DNA of 64,000 bases from Lepidonotus clava. Its lineage: Eukaryota > Annelida > Polychaeta > Phyllodocida > Polynoidae. Location: NCBI GenBank assembly GCA_936440205.1, contig OW387148.1, positions 40,211,003 through 40,275,002 on the forward strand. Direction: 5' to 3'. The notes below the pieces were generated by a model. The model made no database searches. It saw nothing but the letters and a program-made list of their open reading frames with translations, and was not told the DNA's origin. Shown here one piece after another: positions 33,650-45,050 of this stretch (its first letter is position 1; each line of letters begins with the position of its first letter). Position numbers and translations under genes: made by a program.

Positions 33650-34012
33650 CCCAGCCAAGGATGCAACGTCATTATAACATTGCAGCAATGTTCTGGTTGG
33701 TTCTATATTTGATTCTTGTTACGTTCTTTTGATAACTCCGAATTACGTTGCTGCAATGTACTGCTGGGACGTTGCACTATGAAATTATTACAACGTTCTG
33801 GTTACATTCTTAAACCCAAACAGAACGTTCTTATCAGATTGTCTTTGGGTTTTGTCCTAACCTCACCAAAAATAATGCTAAATTAACATTCTGATTTGGT
33901 GAAATCGAAACCTCACCATCGATAACATAATTGTTATGTGCCATCTTAGTAAGTAACAAACATACTTGAGAAAAATGGCAGAACGTTTCTGTTACGTCAC
34001 AAGCTGGCTGTG
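33650..34012. mobile_element. F1 MITE, full length
   Basis: Begins CCCAGCCAAGGATGC and ends 'cacaagctggctgtg', with TA on both sides (33648-33649 and 34013-34014). 363 bp, interior rich in 'aacgtt'/'ataacatt' words. Subtype F1, shared with 48551-48918. Confidence 0.85.
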
Positions 34013-34234
34013 TAACACATACAAGTTTTTCTGTCCTTTCTTGGTGAGCAGACCTATAGGTGATAACAGATCGATTACTAATGAGGTAATAAGGATTGTG
34101 ATTAAACAAACATCTCTCACCAAGGTTACAACCCACAGCTCCCACATTGATTATGATAAAGCTATTTGTTGGTGGGATTATCTTAAAGCTACAGTCTCGT
34201 CCTCCTGTTGTTAGGCTTACACCTGCTGATGTTA

Positions 34235-34598
34235 CCCAGGCAAGCAGCGATGTAACAAGAATGTTCTGCAACTGTACATTTTTAGTTAATCTGAAACCTA
34301 TCCAATTGTCACATAACAATGACCTTTTTTAGGTATAGTTACAACTTATCAAAAAAGAATGTTATGATAACATTATATTTTGCTTGAGTTGTGACCTAAC
34401 TAATAAAGAATGTTATAATAACATTATTATAACTTAAAAGAATGTTACAAGAACATCACAATAACGTTATATTGTGACGTTACAATGTTAGGTTCTGAAG
34501 ACTTCTTTGGGTGCCATCAAAATAACGTAACAAGAACCAAAACGTGACTCACCAGAATGTTATAATAACGTTATTATAAAGTCATATTCTTGCTTGGG
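34235..34598. mobile_element. F2 MITE, full length
   Basis: Ends CCCAGGCAAGCAGCGATGTA / ATATTCTTGCTTGGG, TA duplicated at 34233-34234 and 34599-34600, 364 bp. Sits 222 bp from an F1 copy. TA duplication suggests the Tc1/mariner side of DNA transposons; no transposase is present. Confidence 0.9.
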
Positions 34599-34756
34599 TA
34601 GCCTAACAACACGATGGCTGGCCACGTGCTTTCTGCTTTTGGAACATATTCCAATGATGTTATTGGTCACATCACTAATTTGGTATGTAAATTAGATGGT
34701 TAAGATGTAGCAAACAGTGACGTCATTGGTAATGACAGCGCGGCTTTAAAACTTAT

Positions 34757-34953
34757 CTAAAGCCCGTATTACATTATCAGTCTTTACTCGCAATTTTGGA
34801 GATAATGAGTATGACTAAACCATGTTACATATCATAAGAAAGGATTTGAAATACTCTTTCAAATGGTACATATTATCCAAGGGTTCCTGGGTTATTTTCC
34901 CAATGTCAACTTCCAAATTCCAAAGTCCAACTCGCCTAGTGGAATGTGGGCTT
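34757..34953. mobile_element. Degraded MITE with AAGCCC ends
   Basis: 'aaagcccgtattacatta' at the left and 'cctagtggaatgtgggctt' at the right form inverted ends like families N and B. A similar right end remains at 35500-35552 ('caactcgccttaatgag'). Confidence 0.5.
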
Positions 34954-35552
34954 GTATGGTTCCTGTTTATTGATTCTCAGGTTTTGGTGGTAAAAGGGCA
35001 ACAGTTTCAGGAACAGACTGTCGTCCTGAAATGTCAGATATCATGGGAAAATATTCACCATGATTCATGGAATATCCTTTCCTGGAAATTGAAGCTCGAG
35101 CAAAAGTGATGTTAACAGGTGCAAAAAATTGTGTGGATGGTAGTGAAGAATACTATAAACTATAATATTATTTTCGCGCTTCCAAATTCTTTATCTGTTA
35201 TATCAATAACGTTATACACCTTCTCCTATAGGTTTGCACTCAATCGAAACAGTTCTAGTTTACCGGTGTCAAAAACAAACAATATAAAATGCTGTGTCTG
35301 GGTGCATCTGTGTTTGTGTGTTTTCAAGGAAAAGGTAGCCACATGCATATTGGTGATAACATCATTCCTACAGAAAGATAATTACAGTTCTTTTGAGGTC
35401 CTAAACTTTTTTATATTTCTGTATAATTGTCAAACTGTTATTGTAATATAGACGTTGATCAAACACATACATTTAAATACTGCTTTGATGTATTCTGATG
35501 AGCTATCAAACAAAAGCACCAAGGTCCAACTCGCCTTAATGAGTACAGGGCT
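34954..35552. other. Unique AT-rich DNA with a family A-like remnant
   Basis: 'ttgatcaaacacatacattt' near 35456 resembles the interior of family A. Otherwise no element or gene is supported. Confidence 0.4.
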
Positions 35553-35554
35553 TA

Positions 35555-35790
35555 ATGGTCTCTATACACATTTACCATGGACCTCCGCAGTCCACCAGTC
35601 GGCCAACTCTTGGGGCTTTTAGTAACTAGGTCACTTCACTTCATATCGCAAATTCCCTAAAAAAAAAATTCAAATTCAATACACCAGGGCGGCGCCACCT
35701 TAATGAAAAATATGTATATAGTAACAGTATGTTTTGAATCTGCCCGAACTCAGCTTTTTTATAGGTGTTGTTGAATGATCTGAAATAACT
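35555..35790 (+). repeat. Repeat J fragment
   Basis: 'ggtcacttcacttcatat', 'aattccctaa' and 'atacaccagggc' recur at 39105-39185. Confidence 0.6.
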
Positions 35791-36229
35791 GGAATGTAAA
35801 AGCAGTTCATCAGTTCATATTCTCATAGTCTGATACAGCAACTTTGGTTAATTCATTATTTTTCTTCTTGTTACAGAGCAGCGTTCCTCCGTATGTGTAA
35901 AAGACCCAAATGCAATACACCTTGAGAGGTAAGTGCATTATTCAGTTTCTGCTCCCTACCTCCTGATTCTAGGACCACATCTATTGATAGTTAAGAGAAA
36001 CTGTTGATATATCTCCTATGAAAGTGATCCTGATTAATATTGGATCGCAGATCTGAAAATATGTCAAAAACTGAGAACAAGATCTCTGATAACTTATCTT
36101 TGAGTTTCAACTTATGTGAAGCAACCCCTATGCTTGTATCAAAGAGCCCTACCCTCTTATTCCCACCTACCTTTCCACCTAAAATGGTAGATTAAGGGTT
36201 ATGTCTAAGGGGTAATGACCCCCTCCTTC

Positions 36230-36510
36230 CCCCTTTTGGGGGACCCCTAAACAAAGAAGGCAAAATGTTTAGTGAGTACACTAAATGCGCAACATTTTTT
36301 CGTACTTCGCCTGTACTGATCCTCCGCTTTTACCTCCCCCCTCCAAGGGGGCAGATATAGGATTTCGAAAAGGGGGGATACACATATAGCCTAAGTACTA
36401 AAAAAGCGTGCGTTCACATGCATGCATGCAACATTTTTTTCACTTTGGCAAGTTTTAGCCCCACAAATGGGGGATTCAGAACCCCCTGGACTCCCCCTGG
36501 ATCCACCAGT
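36230..36510 (+). repeat. Family K repeat copy
   Basis: 'gggggcagatataggatttc', 'tagcctaagtactaaaaa' and 'gaaccccctgga', in the same order as 21225-21352. The right part reads into 'ccccctggatccacc'. Confidence 0.6.
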
Positions 36511-36596
36511 GCCTCTCCTCTGCCCCCTACTCCCTACCCTATAACCCCTATCCCTCACCTCCCACCTCTACCCCTAACCCAACCCAGCTGGAGGTC

Positions 36597-36904
36597 TGAT
36601 GTTATAATAATGATATTTTGATGGCTCCCAATAAAGTTGCTGCAACGTACTGCCGTGACATTGCACTGTGATGTTATTAGGATGTTCTGGTTACTTTGTC
36701 AACCCAAACAGAATGTTGTTATATTGATCTGTTCTGGTTTCATTCTAACCTCACCAAAAATAACTTTATAATAACATTCCAATTTGGTGAGGTTTCAACC
36801 TCACCACCAATAACATTATTGTTAAGTGCCATCTTAGTAAGTAACAAACTGACTAAAAAATGTATGGTTGTTGAATGTTTCTGTTACATCACAAGCTGGC
36901 TGGG
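36597..36904. mobile_element. F1 MITE, left end missing
   Basis: Aligns with 48600-48918 from 'gttgctgcaacgtactgcc' to 'tacatcacaagctggctggg'. Confidence 0.8.
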
Positions 36905-37240
36905 AACCCCACCTCACACAAAGAGGCAGTGCCTGCATGGGGAACACCCCACCCCCCACCCCCTCCTCGAACACCCCCAACAGTAAATCATCGGCCACCC
37001 TCCCGGTTATACAGTGTAAACACAGCTTAATGTGGCCATCCTCTCATCTTTATGGAGGACTAACGGCTCGGCCTGATCCTAGTCCCTTCTGACCCAGATC
37101 GCTATTACATAATGGGTCCGTACACCCACAACAGTCCATGGCTTTCATTTTCCACTTAAAATCTATAAGGAATTCTATTATCGGCCCTTTATAAATGACA
37201 TGGTGAACCCCTTTGATGGTCATTGGGCTGCTGACTGGTT
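36905..37240. other. Unique DNA
   Basis: No gene supported. C-rich 36948-36976. Confidence 0.45.
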
Positions 37241-37242
37241 TA

Positions 37243-37380
37243 TGGTCCTACCTGCCATAAACCAGCAGCTGCAAAGCATGCTCCAAATCGGCTGGGAATT
37301 CCCACCTAAAATGGTGGCTCGTGTACAGACCCACTTTGGGAAACACTGCGTCTGACTCGCCAGACTAGCCTGATTCCTGC
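37243..37380 (-). repeat. Dispersed repeat L, copy 2
   Basis: Inverted relative to 21890-22013: 'cataaaccagcagctgcaaa', 'ctgggaattcccacc' and 'acccactttgggaaaca'. Confidence 0.7.
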
Positions 37381-37599
37381 TGCCTGTTAGCCCAATATTG
37401 TCCGATGAGCCTGTGTCAATGCGCGCCCCATTAAAATGCATGGGATCCTGATGAGGCCAGAGGAAGGCTTCATCATCGGGCTATTGGAGGGCTGGGGCTG
37501 TCAGAGGGGGAGCGGTAGATACAGAGGGGAGTGGGATAAGGACAGCCTTTGATGGGGTCCTCTTGATGCCTGATCTATAACCACCACCTCTCCTCCACT

Positions 37600-38095
37600 T
37601 TAAGTCTGGGTGGTGCTATATTTGTAGAGGTGGATCCAGGATGGGGTGGGGGGCAGGGGGGCAGGGGGCCAGGGGGGCAGGGGGGCAGGGGGGACCTTCC
37701 TCCCCCCCACCACTTTTGGTGGACATCTGAATTACACAAATATGTGGAAATGCTGGCATGAGAGGGTGTGAATAAATTATGTACTATTGCTTTAGCATTT
37801 TAGCCTTCATTTACATCCTCCATTTCATGAAAACTTGATCTGCTCCTGCTTGATTTTCATTTTTATCTAAATTATAAACCAAAGTTACAGTAGCATAAAA
37901 ATAGAAACTATTAGAAATATGCCTCACTTTAAGTCTACGTAGTGCTATATTTGGAGGGGTGGATCCAGGGGGCTCAAGGGGTCCTGACCCTTTTGTTAGA
38001 CACCTAAACTACACAAGGAGGTGGAAATGGTGCGCATGAAAGTATGAACACACAATCGATGTACTAGTTTTAGTACTTAGCCTACGTGCCACTGA
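37600..38095 (+). repeat. Direct duplication of a K-type repeat, with G-rich tract
   Basis: 'ctttaagtctNNgtNgtgct' then 'atatttgNagNggtggatcc' occurs at about 37598 and 37927, 326-329 bp apart. The first unit holds a G-rich tract at 37643-37702 with many runs of five or six G. Confidence 0.7.
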
Positions 38096-38376
38096 TTTTA
38101 CATCCACATTGGTTGTTTTTACATTGAGTAGGACTATATAGTTTCATATTTCAAGAACAAGCAAGGTGTCTTTTGTACATACATGCAAAGAGTACATAAT
38201 TGCATGAATAACTTTAGGATTAAGGCTAATTGCTGCGTTACCTTGATGTCCTAAGTATACTACTTACAAAAAGGGATTTGCACCAGGAAAAAATAATCAA
38301 CTTATACATGAAGGTTAAGGCCATACTCCACTATGTGGTGGGGGACTGTTTGCAATGGGCCCATTTGCCGCCATAA

Positions 38377-38582
38377 AGCCCTATACCCACTAGGCGATTC
38401 TACAGGCGATGGGCAACAGGCAACTGGTAGAATCGGCTGATTCTGAGGGTTGCCTGTAATAAAGTATGTTGGAATGTGCAGGTTTGATCTGAGTCGGTGC
38501 CAAAATATTGGGGTATAATAGGCTAATTTTAGCAACAGTCAGTTGGCCAAGTTGGTCAAAATCGCCTAGTGTGTATGGCCCT
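38377..38582. mobile_element. Family A MITE
   Basis: 206 bp with TAA on both sides (38374-38376 and 38583-38585); ends AGCCCTATACCCACTAGG / CCTAGTGTGTATGGCCCT. It interrupts or abuts an N-type end ('aaggccatactccactatg', 38329). Confidence 0.85.
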
Positions 38583-38589
38583 TAAGTAA

Positions 38590-38716
38590 TTAGAAGAACC
38601 TTTGGGGTCATACTAAGGTGGCTATACAACCCATGGGGATCATATTAACTTCGGGCGTCACCCTTGGGCCACAACAAATGCTTCTGGGCCATAGGGCCAC
38701 CCTCAGACACTCCCTG
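38590..38716 (+). repeat. Repeat J fragment, left of family E
   Basis: 'gtggctatacaacccatggg' to 'cagacactccctg' resembles 31490-31590. The sequence continues after the E element. Confidence 0.6.
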
Positions 38717-39021
38717 CGGCCTGTTGCACAATTATTTTCTTAGCAACGAAAACAATATTATTAACAAAACTTTCCGTTGTTACTTTTTTCGTGATTACAA
38801 TCGTTTTGCAGCAATTCTTTTCTATATTTAGAATGCCCGCAAAGAGCTGTAACTTTTACTGATTTTTTTCTAATTTCTTCCCTTTTCATATCAATTTACT
38901 GAATTGAATTTCATTCATTAGAACCAGAGATTTTACTATTTTCGTAACAACAAAACACCTTTCTTTGTTATGCTATCGTTAATGTTATCATAACAACGAA
39001 ATTCTATTGTGCAACGGGCCA
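38717..39021. mobile_element. Family E MITE inserted in repeat J
   Basis: 305 bp. The left end is CGGCCTGTTGCACAATT and the right end 'attgtgcaacgggcca'. CTG flanks both sides (38714-38716 and 39022-39024), and repeat J resumes at 'ctgcagttctt'. Confidence 0.8.
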
Positions 39022-39215
39022 CTGCAGTTCTTCTCATACACCTTTCCCATGAACCTGAGCAGCCTGTCATTTTGTCAACCTTTGAGACTTTTGGTAAATG
39101 GGTCACTTCACTTCATATAGGTTAACTACAAAAAGAAAACTCCCTAAGAATTGTTTCAAAATTAATACGCCAGGGCCAACTTTATTGAAAAAGGTGTATA
39201 TCGATATATTAGTAT
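39022..39215 (+). repeat. Repeat J fragment, right of family E
   Basis: Continues J from 'cagttcttctcatac' to 'cgccagggcc', matching 35600-35700. Confidence 0.6.
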
Positions 39216-39850
39216 AAGGAAGTAGGGAGCTCGAGTTGTAGACTGATAGATATTTTCAAATCTCCCATTCCAGGCCCCATTGGTCGTTGTTTACTTTACA
39301 CCCCTTACCAGATAAGGCCTGTGTGGTAAGAGGCATGATAAGGGTGGCAGACTAGGGTTCACACCTCTCTATTGTGGTAGTCAACCCACTCAGACATTGT
39401 CTTACCTAATGGCTAAACCCCTAAAACAACAGCAACACCTGGGCAATGATAATAAGTTTTACCTACCTATAACTTCCTTATTATTCAAGTTTATCAAGAA
39501 ATTCCAAAAGGAGTACAGGGTTCATTACTGAGGCTATTGAGATAAAATGATAAAGTTATTTTTTAGACGCTATTGTCTCTCAGCAGAGACATGAATGTAG
39601 TGGATTTTTTGGTAGCTTATCAGTGGTGGAGGGGTCTAGCTTGGCCCCCGAGTGGCCTGTAATGGGGGACAATGGCCGCCCCCATGGATAAACTCCCTAC
39701 AAGCCTATTGCAGGCCTGTGGTGCCAACCAGGTGGGCCAGGTGGTGGTACAGGTGGGTGAGCCACTGCTGCCCTCTAGTGCTGGAGGTAGGAACTAACTC
39801 TCTATTACCTTGACCATATACATGGCATTAGAGATGATGGGTAAAAGAGG
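39216..39850. other. Unique DNA
   Basis: GC-richer patch at 39640-39790. No gene. Contains the CTCF-like motif listed below. Confidence 0.45.
39768..39784 (-). promoter_or_regulatory. CTCF-like motif
   Basis: The minus strand reads CCAGCACTAGAGGGCAG, a close match to the CTCF core CCANNAGAGGGCAG. Confidence 0.4.
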
Positions 39851-39851
39851 G

Positions 39852-40212
39852 CAATTCACCCTACCATGAGTCTATTTCTTGACATTTACCTGCAGGTTAG
39901 TCTTTATCAGGGTGCATCCTGGGTAATATGTCGACATATCTCAGGGCTTTTGCATAGGAATTTTCATTAATCATGTCACTATTTCCAGTTTGACATTCAC
40001 AAAGCCTAGAGTTCATTATTTTTAATATGTGTATCCATATACATTACATATTTTCTAAGTTGTTTAAAAATTCATTCATTATAGATCGAAATATCATAAT
40101 TATTCACAAATTTTCTATAGTTTTTCCGGGTGATTTGTTGACAAAATTGGTAAGAATGTGCCTGCAGGTGCGTAAAATACAATAAATGAGCTATCCGTGG
40201 TAGGGTAAATTG
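39852..40212. mobile_element. Family G MITE, full length
   Basis: Inverted ends CAATTCACCCTACCA / TGGTAGGGTAAATTG; CCTGCAGG near both ends; 361 bp. Confidence 0.85.
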
Positions 40213-41745
40213 CACTATTCTTGATAGGTTGAAAGTACCAGATTTGTTAGACCTTTTTTTCTTTTTTTATGTCAAAGGTTTTTACCCTGGGTATGCTTGA
40301 GTCCAGAAAAGAACCAGTTTTCAAGATGACCCAGCTACATAGTTCATGTTGTAGGGATGGTATAACAATGATAGTGAATTATTGTAAAAATGATGTATGA
40401 TACTATATAAGTGGATGAGTATTTGGTATGAGATGTATTTCATAAGGTAAGACAATAAGATAGGACATAATTGTTAAGACAACATAATTGGCAATTTAGG
40501 AGTGGATTAAGTATGTTAATAATCAGATGGGATAGTGATCAGAGTATCATTTTTCAGGATAGTAACAAAGATGTGTATATGATTAAATTTTAATGGAAAA
40601 GTAAATGCTGGACCAGATTGCAAAACCTTCTCTCCATAGATTCATGTAGGCCTACCTGCCCTGACTTTTAAACTTGCATTCAAAACTCTACAAAAATGTC
40701 GCATATTGAATATTATCATGAAATGTAGGGGAATCTGTAAATGTGGATGAATTCATTTAGCATCGAGTATTCTAGATAAGAAGCCAACAAATAATTCATG
40801 TTATTTGAATTCTCGAGTTTTTTTTTATCAAAACACAACGTTGATACGTTGATTGGTATGTTAAAAAGGGGTGCAGAAAAGCACAATAAACCAATTATTG
40901 ACAATAACTATACATATTTCTAAATTGCCTATTGTGTGAGGGGATGCATCTTTTCACCAAGAAATTATATTCGGATCAATTAAGACAGGAGAGGAGGCAA
41001 AGCTTAAATTTGCACTTTGTAAACTCAATCGATTCTATGACAGTAGACCTTTCAGATATGAGCAGAAATGATTGGTATTTGTACATTGTTACCTTCATGA
41101 GAAAAATATAACTACTATAAATTTATCATTATTATGAATTGCTGATTATCATATCCATAATAAACATCCATTCTACAAAGTCGTCATTGAGTTAGATGTA
41201 CTCTTGAGCAATTTATTAACTTTATTATATTTTATGTAAAAAGAATGAGAATCAGAGGCAGATTGGGTTGGTCCTTTGATTCATCCAAAATAAAAACATT
41301 ATAAACATTACAATTTCACCATTGCCTTTGAAAAATGATAATGTCTAAATTGACAGTAAAAAATTGGATGAGGGCAGTTTTGTTGGTTTGGAGGAGTAAA
41401 AATTGAGACATGGGCCTTGATATATGACTGTGAAACTAGCATACTCTAACGCGGGCCATTTGCCTACCCGTTGATCATAAACAATGCCTATAGATTACAC
41501 GCAATCGTTTCGCGAAGGCTATACATCAACGTCTAATTGGCCCTGTCAGCCCAAGGCTATACCGCAAACATTAACCAATTTGTTCTATCGCGGCTATCTG
41601 AGCAACAAAATACCCTAAATTAATAGCTCACAAGATAGCACACAACAATCTCAGTACATCTTAGAGATCAAACTGTCTCTTGCAAAGGTGGGAGAAATAA
41701 ATTTGTTTCGCGATACCGTAAAATATTATTTTTCATTTCAGAATT
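40213..41745. other. Unique AT-rich DNA
   Basis: No gene or repeat. 41440-41600 keeps several CG dinucleotides and may be a conserved block, but nothing in the sequence identifies it. Confidence 0.45.
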
Positions 41746-41747
41746 GT

Positions 41748-41764
41748 CCCCTAGGGGGCAGCAG
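41748..41764 (+). promoter_or_regulatory. CTCF-like motif
   Basis: CCCCTAGGGGGCAGCAG matches the CTCF core CCNNTAGGGGGCAG. Confidence 0.45.
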
Positions 41765-41871
41765 GGATTAGGAGGTTTACGCTATCATTATTTTTGTCAC
41801 TCGCTGAGAGGCTGGAGTAGTGGGGCTCTAGATTGGGGGGGTCTCCATTTTCCACAGCAAAATTTTAAAAT

Positions 41872-42226
41872 TGCAGGCAAGCAGCAACGTATCAAGCATA
41901 TTCTATGACTGTACTTATTTGGTTAGTCTGTAACCTGCCAAAAGTACCACATAACAGTTAAGTTATTTTAGATAACATTGAGACTTGCCAAAAAAAGATT
42001 GTTATATTAACATTATATTTTAGTGAAGTTGAGATGTTACTATTAAAGAATGTTATAATAATATTATTGTAATGTGAAAGAACATTACATAAATGTTACA
42101 GTTCAACGTCACAATGGAAGGTTCTCAAGACATCTTTGGGTGCCATCGAAATAATGTAACAAGAATCAGAGCAGAACTAAACATAATGTTGCTGTGACGT
42201 ATAATAACGCCATATTCTTGCCTGGG
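41872..42226. mobile_element. F2 MITE
   Basis: From 'gcaggcaagcagcaacgta' to 'atattcttgcctggg', about 355 bp; interior as in 34235-34598. Confidence 0.85.
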
Positions 42227-42511
42227 ATAGTTGCCTCACTTGTCATTCTTCTCCCCGAACTTCCCATACCCTTTGCTGAATTTCAGGTATTGCTGTGTTC
42301 CACTTAAAGAATTACAGAAATTGCTCTGTCACCTCTTGTTCTCACTAAAATTGGTGGTGTCGTATGATGAATTTATTAAACCGACATGTCGCGTGTCAAT
42401 TTCAGGGGTTTTGAGCCATAGTTGTAGGCCTGCGGGCGGGTTTGACACACCAAAAAGTAGACTACCTTTAAGTACATTGAATCATTCAGCGCCATAATGA
42501 TCGTCGACACT

Positions 42512-42526
42512 AGCGCCCCCCAGGGG
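42512..42526 (-). promoter_or_regulatory. CTCF-like motif
   Basis: The minus strand reads CCCCTGGGGGGCGCT, then AGTG, close to the strong CTCF form with GGGGGCGCT. Confidence 0.4.
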
Positions 42527-42630
42527 GGACTTTTCAGGGATGAATAAATAATACCTCTGACACACTAACTCAATTTCCCACTAAGCGGCCCTGACTGATG
42601 AGGGGTGAGAGGAGGGGAGGGGAGGGGTTT

Positions 42631-43379
42631 CAGACTCAGGTTGGATCAAATGAGATTTTACAAAGTAGGAAATCTAGCAGGGCCTGTTTCATTAGAAACC
42701 TCCATACTGGTACATGAATTTTGTGTTTCATAAAGTTATGATGACCTTTTTGGGTGCCATAACTACACGCGTTTTGTTTTTGCTTACGTGAGTTTGGGTG
42801 GATTTACAAGAGTGTACTGTGGGCATGATCTATGACAGTTTGGGATTGATTTGCAGGAGTTCGGGCTTGATATATAGGAGTTTGGCCTTGATTTACAAGA
42901 GTTTTGTTATGAAATGACCACATATGAGAGTTTCAAACTTGCGTACAGTTTCCGTGGGTTTTAGACTCAGGTCGGATCAAATGAGATTTTACAAAGTAGG
43001 AAATCCAGCAGTGGGGTGTTTCATAACAACCTCCATAGCTACGGAGGTTTTATGTTTTTTTTTGTTTTTTCTTCAAATCCTTTATTTATCCTGGATAAAC
43101 ATTGGCACACGCCAATATTCTTTGTCTATCCAGCTTTGTTTCATCGAGATAGCTGGAAAATATGGAGTTTACGTTGTATGTATCCTTACAGATACATGGC
43201 TGTTCCATAACAAAATTCCTGCAAATTGACCCAAAACTCCTGTAAATCAACCCAGAAGTCCTGCAAATCCAACCAAACTGACATAAACAAAAACAAAACT
43301 CACGTAGCTACGATGGCCAAAAATGTGATTGTAACTTTATCAAAAGCAAATCTTTGTTTGTTATGAAACGAGCCCCTGG
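42631..43379. mobile_element. Foldback element W with tandemly duplicated left side
   Basis: Ends 'cagggcctgtttcatta' (42678) and 'ttatgaaacgagcccctgg' (to 43379) are inverted. The interior has ~22-bp repeats such as 'gatttgcaggagtt' and their complements. A 50-bp flank plus left end ('gactcaggttggatcaaatg') occurs twice, 332 bp apart, so part was duplicated in tandem. Confidence 0.65.
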
Positions 43380-43694
43380 TCTGGCAAGTAGAACGATTTA
43401 ATATTTTGATGTGTATTTCTCTCTAATCTCAATCTCAATCCCAAGTGAGATTTGAAATGATTCTGTTGTCGCTAATGGCTCTATATTATCTATTTATAGA
43501 AATGAAAGTAACATACTTCAGTACTATCTAAATATCCTATGCTGTTCATTTTATCTTAGTAAGAGACATACATTGCATTATCACATACAAAAAGGCAATC
43601 CATTGATAAAAGGACAAATAAAAACCATTATCGGACCTATGTGACATTCAACTAAGGTTTTGACTAGACCCATTTGTTTAAGATTGCACCAAAA
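43380..43694. other. Unique AT-rich DNA
   Basis: No gene or repeat recognised. Confidence 0.5.
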
Positions 43695-43940
43695 ATATTA
43701 TAGCTACACAAATATGGGCAAGTCCGGACGTTGCCTACAGCATTTTTGTGACCTCCTTGATAGTGGCGCCGTCTATGGACTCCGTGCACACCGTTACGAC
43801 GAGACCCATTTTTTGCCATTTTCGTGACGTCATCACCCCTTTGTTTATAGATGACGTCACGAAAACAGCAAAAGAGACGAAGGCGCTGTAACAGTGTGCA
43901 CGGAGTCTGTAACAACGACGTTCACAAGGAAACATCACGA
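43695..43940. mobile_element. Family H foldback element
   Basis: Begins 'tattatagctacacaaatat'. Central arms TTTTCGTGACGTCATC (43819-43834) and GATGACGTCACGAAAA (43850-43865) are perfect complements. Outer arms 'actccgtgcacaccgtta' and 'tgtgcacggagt' also pair. Each inner arm holds TGACGTCA, a CRE/ATF-type octamer. Confidence 0.8.
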
Positions 43941-44082
43941 ATTGCGTCTCTTATCTTGTAGGCTCGTTGATTGCACATGCACATGATTGGTCATCTTTAT
44001 GGCCTCATCTTTTCATAAACAGGCAAATCCTAATGCATATGCCGTCTAGGTAGGTTCTATTTGATTGAATGACAGCAAAATT

Positions 44083-44350
44083 AGTATAGCTACACAAAGA
44101 TGGGCAAGTGCGGCTGTCGACTATGGCATTCTCGTGACGTCCTCGAGAGGGGCGCCCCCTATAAGAGTCCATGCAACAAGATACAACACAGCCATAACTG
44201 TTGCCATTTTTGTGACGTCATCGTCAGTTTGTTTACATTATAAATTGATAATGACGTCACGGAACGGCAACAATGACGGCTGCGTCATATCTGGTTGCAC
44301 AGACTCTTGTAGGGGACGCACCTCTCGAGGACGTCACTGCAAAACGTAGT
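44083..44350. mobile_element. Family H foldback element
   Basis: Begins 'tatagctacacaaagatggg'. The 43-bp arms 44135-44177 and 44294-44336 (each starting TGACGTCCTCGAGAGG from the outside) pair with about six mismatches. The inner part again has paired TGACGTCA sites near 44214 and 44251. Confidence 0.85.
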
Positions 44351-44499
44351 ACAGTCATTAATCTTTCCTTTGTACAATCGTTGGTGACAGCACTTGAACT
44401 GGAAGGTGTCTGTAATTGTAACGTTCTTTAAAGATCCAAAATCAATGTAGGGTACAAAGTTGGCAAATACTGTTATTTTTTTTAATATATTCTGTAGCC

Positions 44500-44545
44500 A
44501 CAGGCTAGGTCTGTGGTAAAATGTAAACTGTGAATACAGACTTTT
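44500..44545 (+). repeat. Dispersed repeat R, copy 3 (diverged)
   Basis: 'tagccacaggctaggtct' and 'gtgaatacagactt', as at 4840-4890. Confidence 0.45.
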
Positions 44546-44604
44546 TAATGACCCCTCGCAACAGGGATGTCCTTTTCGCAAGAAACTGAATCGATTTACA
44601 ATTT

Positions 44605-44626
44605 CATTATGCAACGGGCCACAGAT
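44605..44626. mobile_element. Family E end fragment
   Basis: 'cattatgcaacgggccaca' only; the rest of the element is absent. Confidence 0.55.
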
Positions 44627-44901
44627 TCCCCCCAAAATGACTTACTACTTTAACTTCCGGTTTATATCAAAATACTTCCGGTTGCAGAATGTCCAATGAC
44701 TGCGTCTGGTTTTCGTCCAGCTGACATAGTTCGTTTCGGTTCCCCCGTGGTGGATCCTCTTTTACTGGCCTGTATTCAGGACCAGAGCACCCTGGCCGTT
44801 ACCCTGAAAAGATCAATCTTGTTAGGCACAAACGGAACGAGGTACAGTGGTTGGTGTTCTAATCAGAAGGACTATCCTATACATACCTCATCGTTCAGGA
44901 T

Positions 44902-45050
44902 CCAAGCAAGAATATCACGTTATTATAACATTGTTATAACGTTATGTGTAGTTCTAGTTTGGTTCTTGTTACATTACTGTGTGATGTCACCCAAAAATGT
45001 CACTATTGTGACAATCTTGTAAATAATATGTTATCATAACAGTATTATTT
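44902..45050. mobile_element. F2 MITE, partial
   Basis: 'ccaagcaagaatatcacgtt' to the 'gtcacccaaaaatgtc' interior; the other end is missing. Confidence 0.65.

Noticed and set aside
33834-34319. 161-codon minus-strand frame
   Set aside because: It runs across the end of one F1 MITE and the start of an F2 MITE, so it cannot be a gene.
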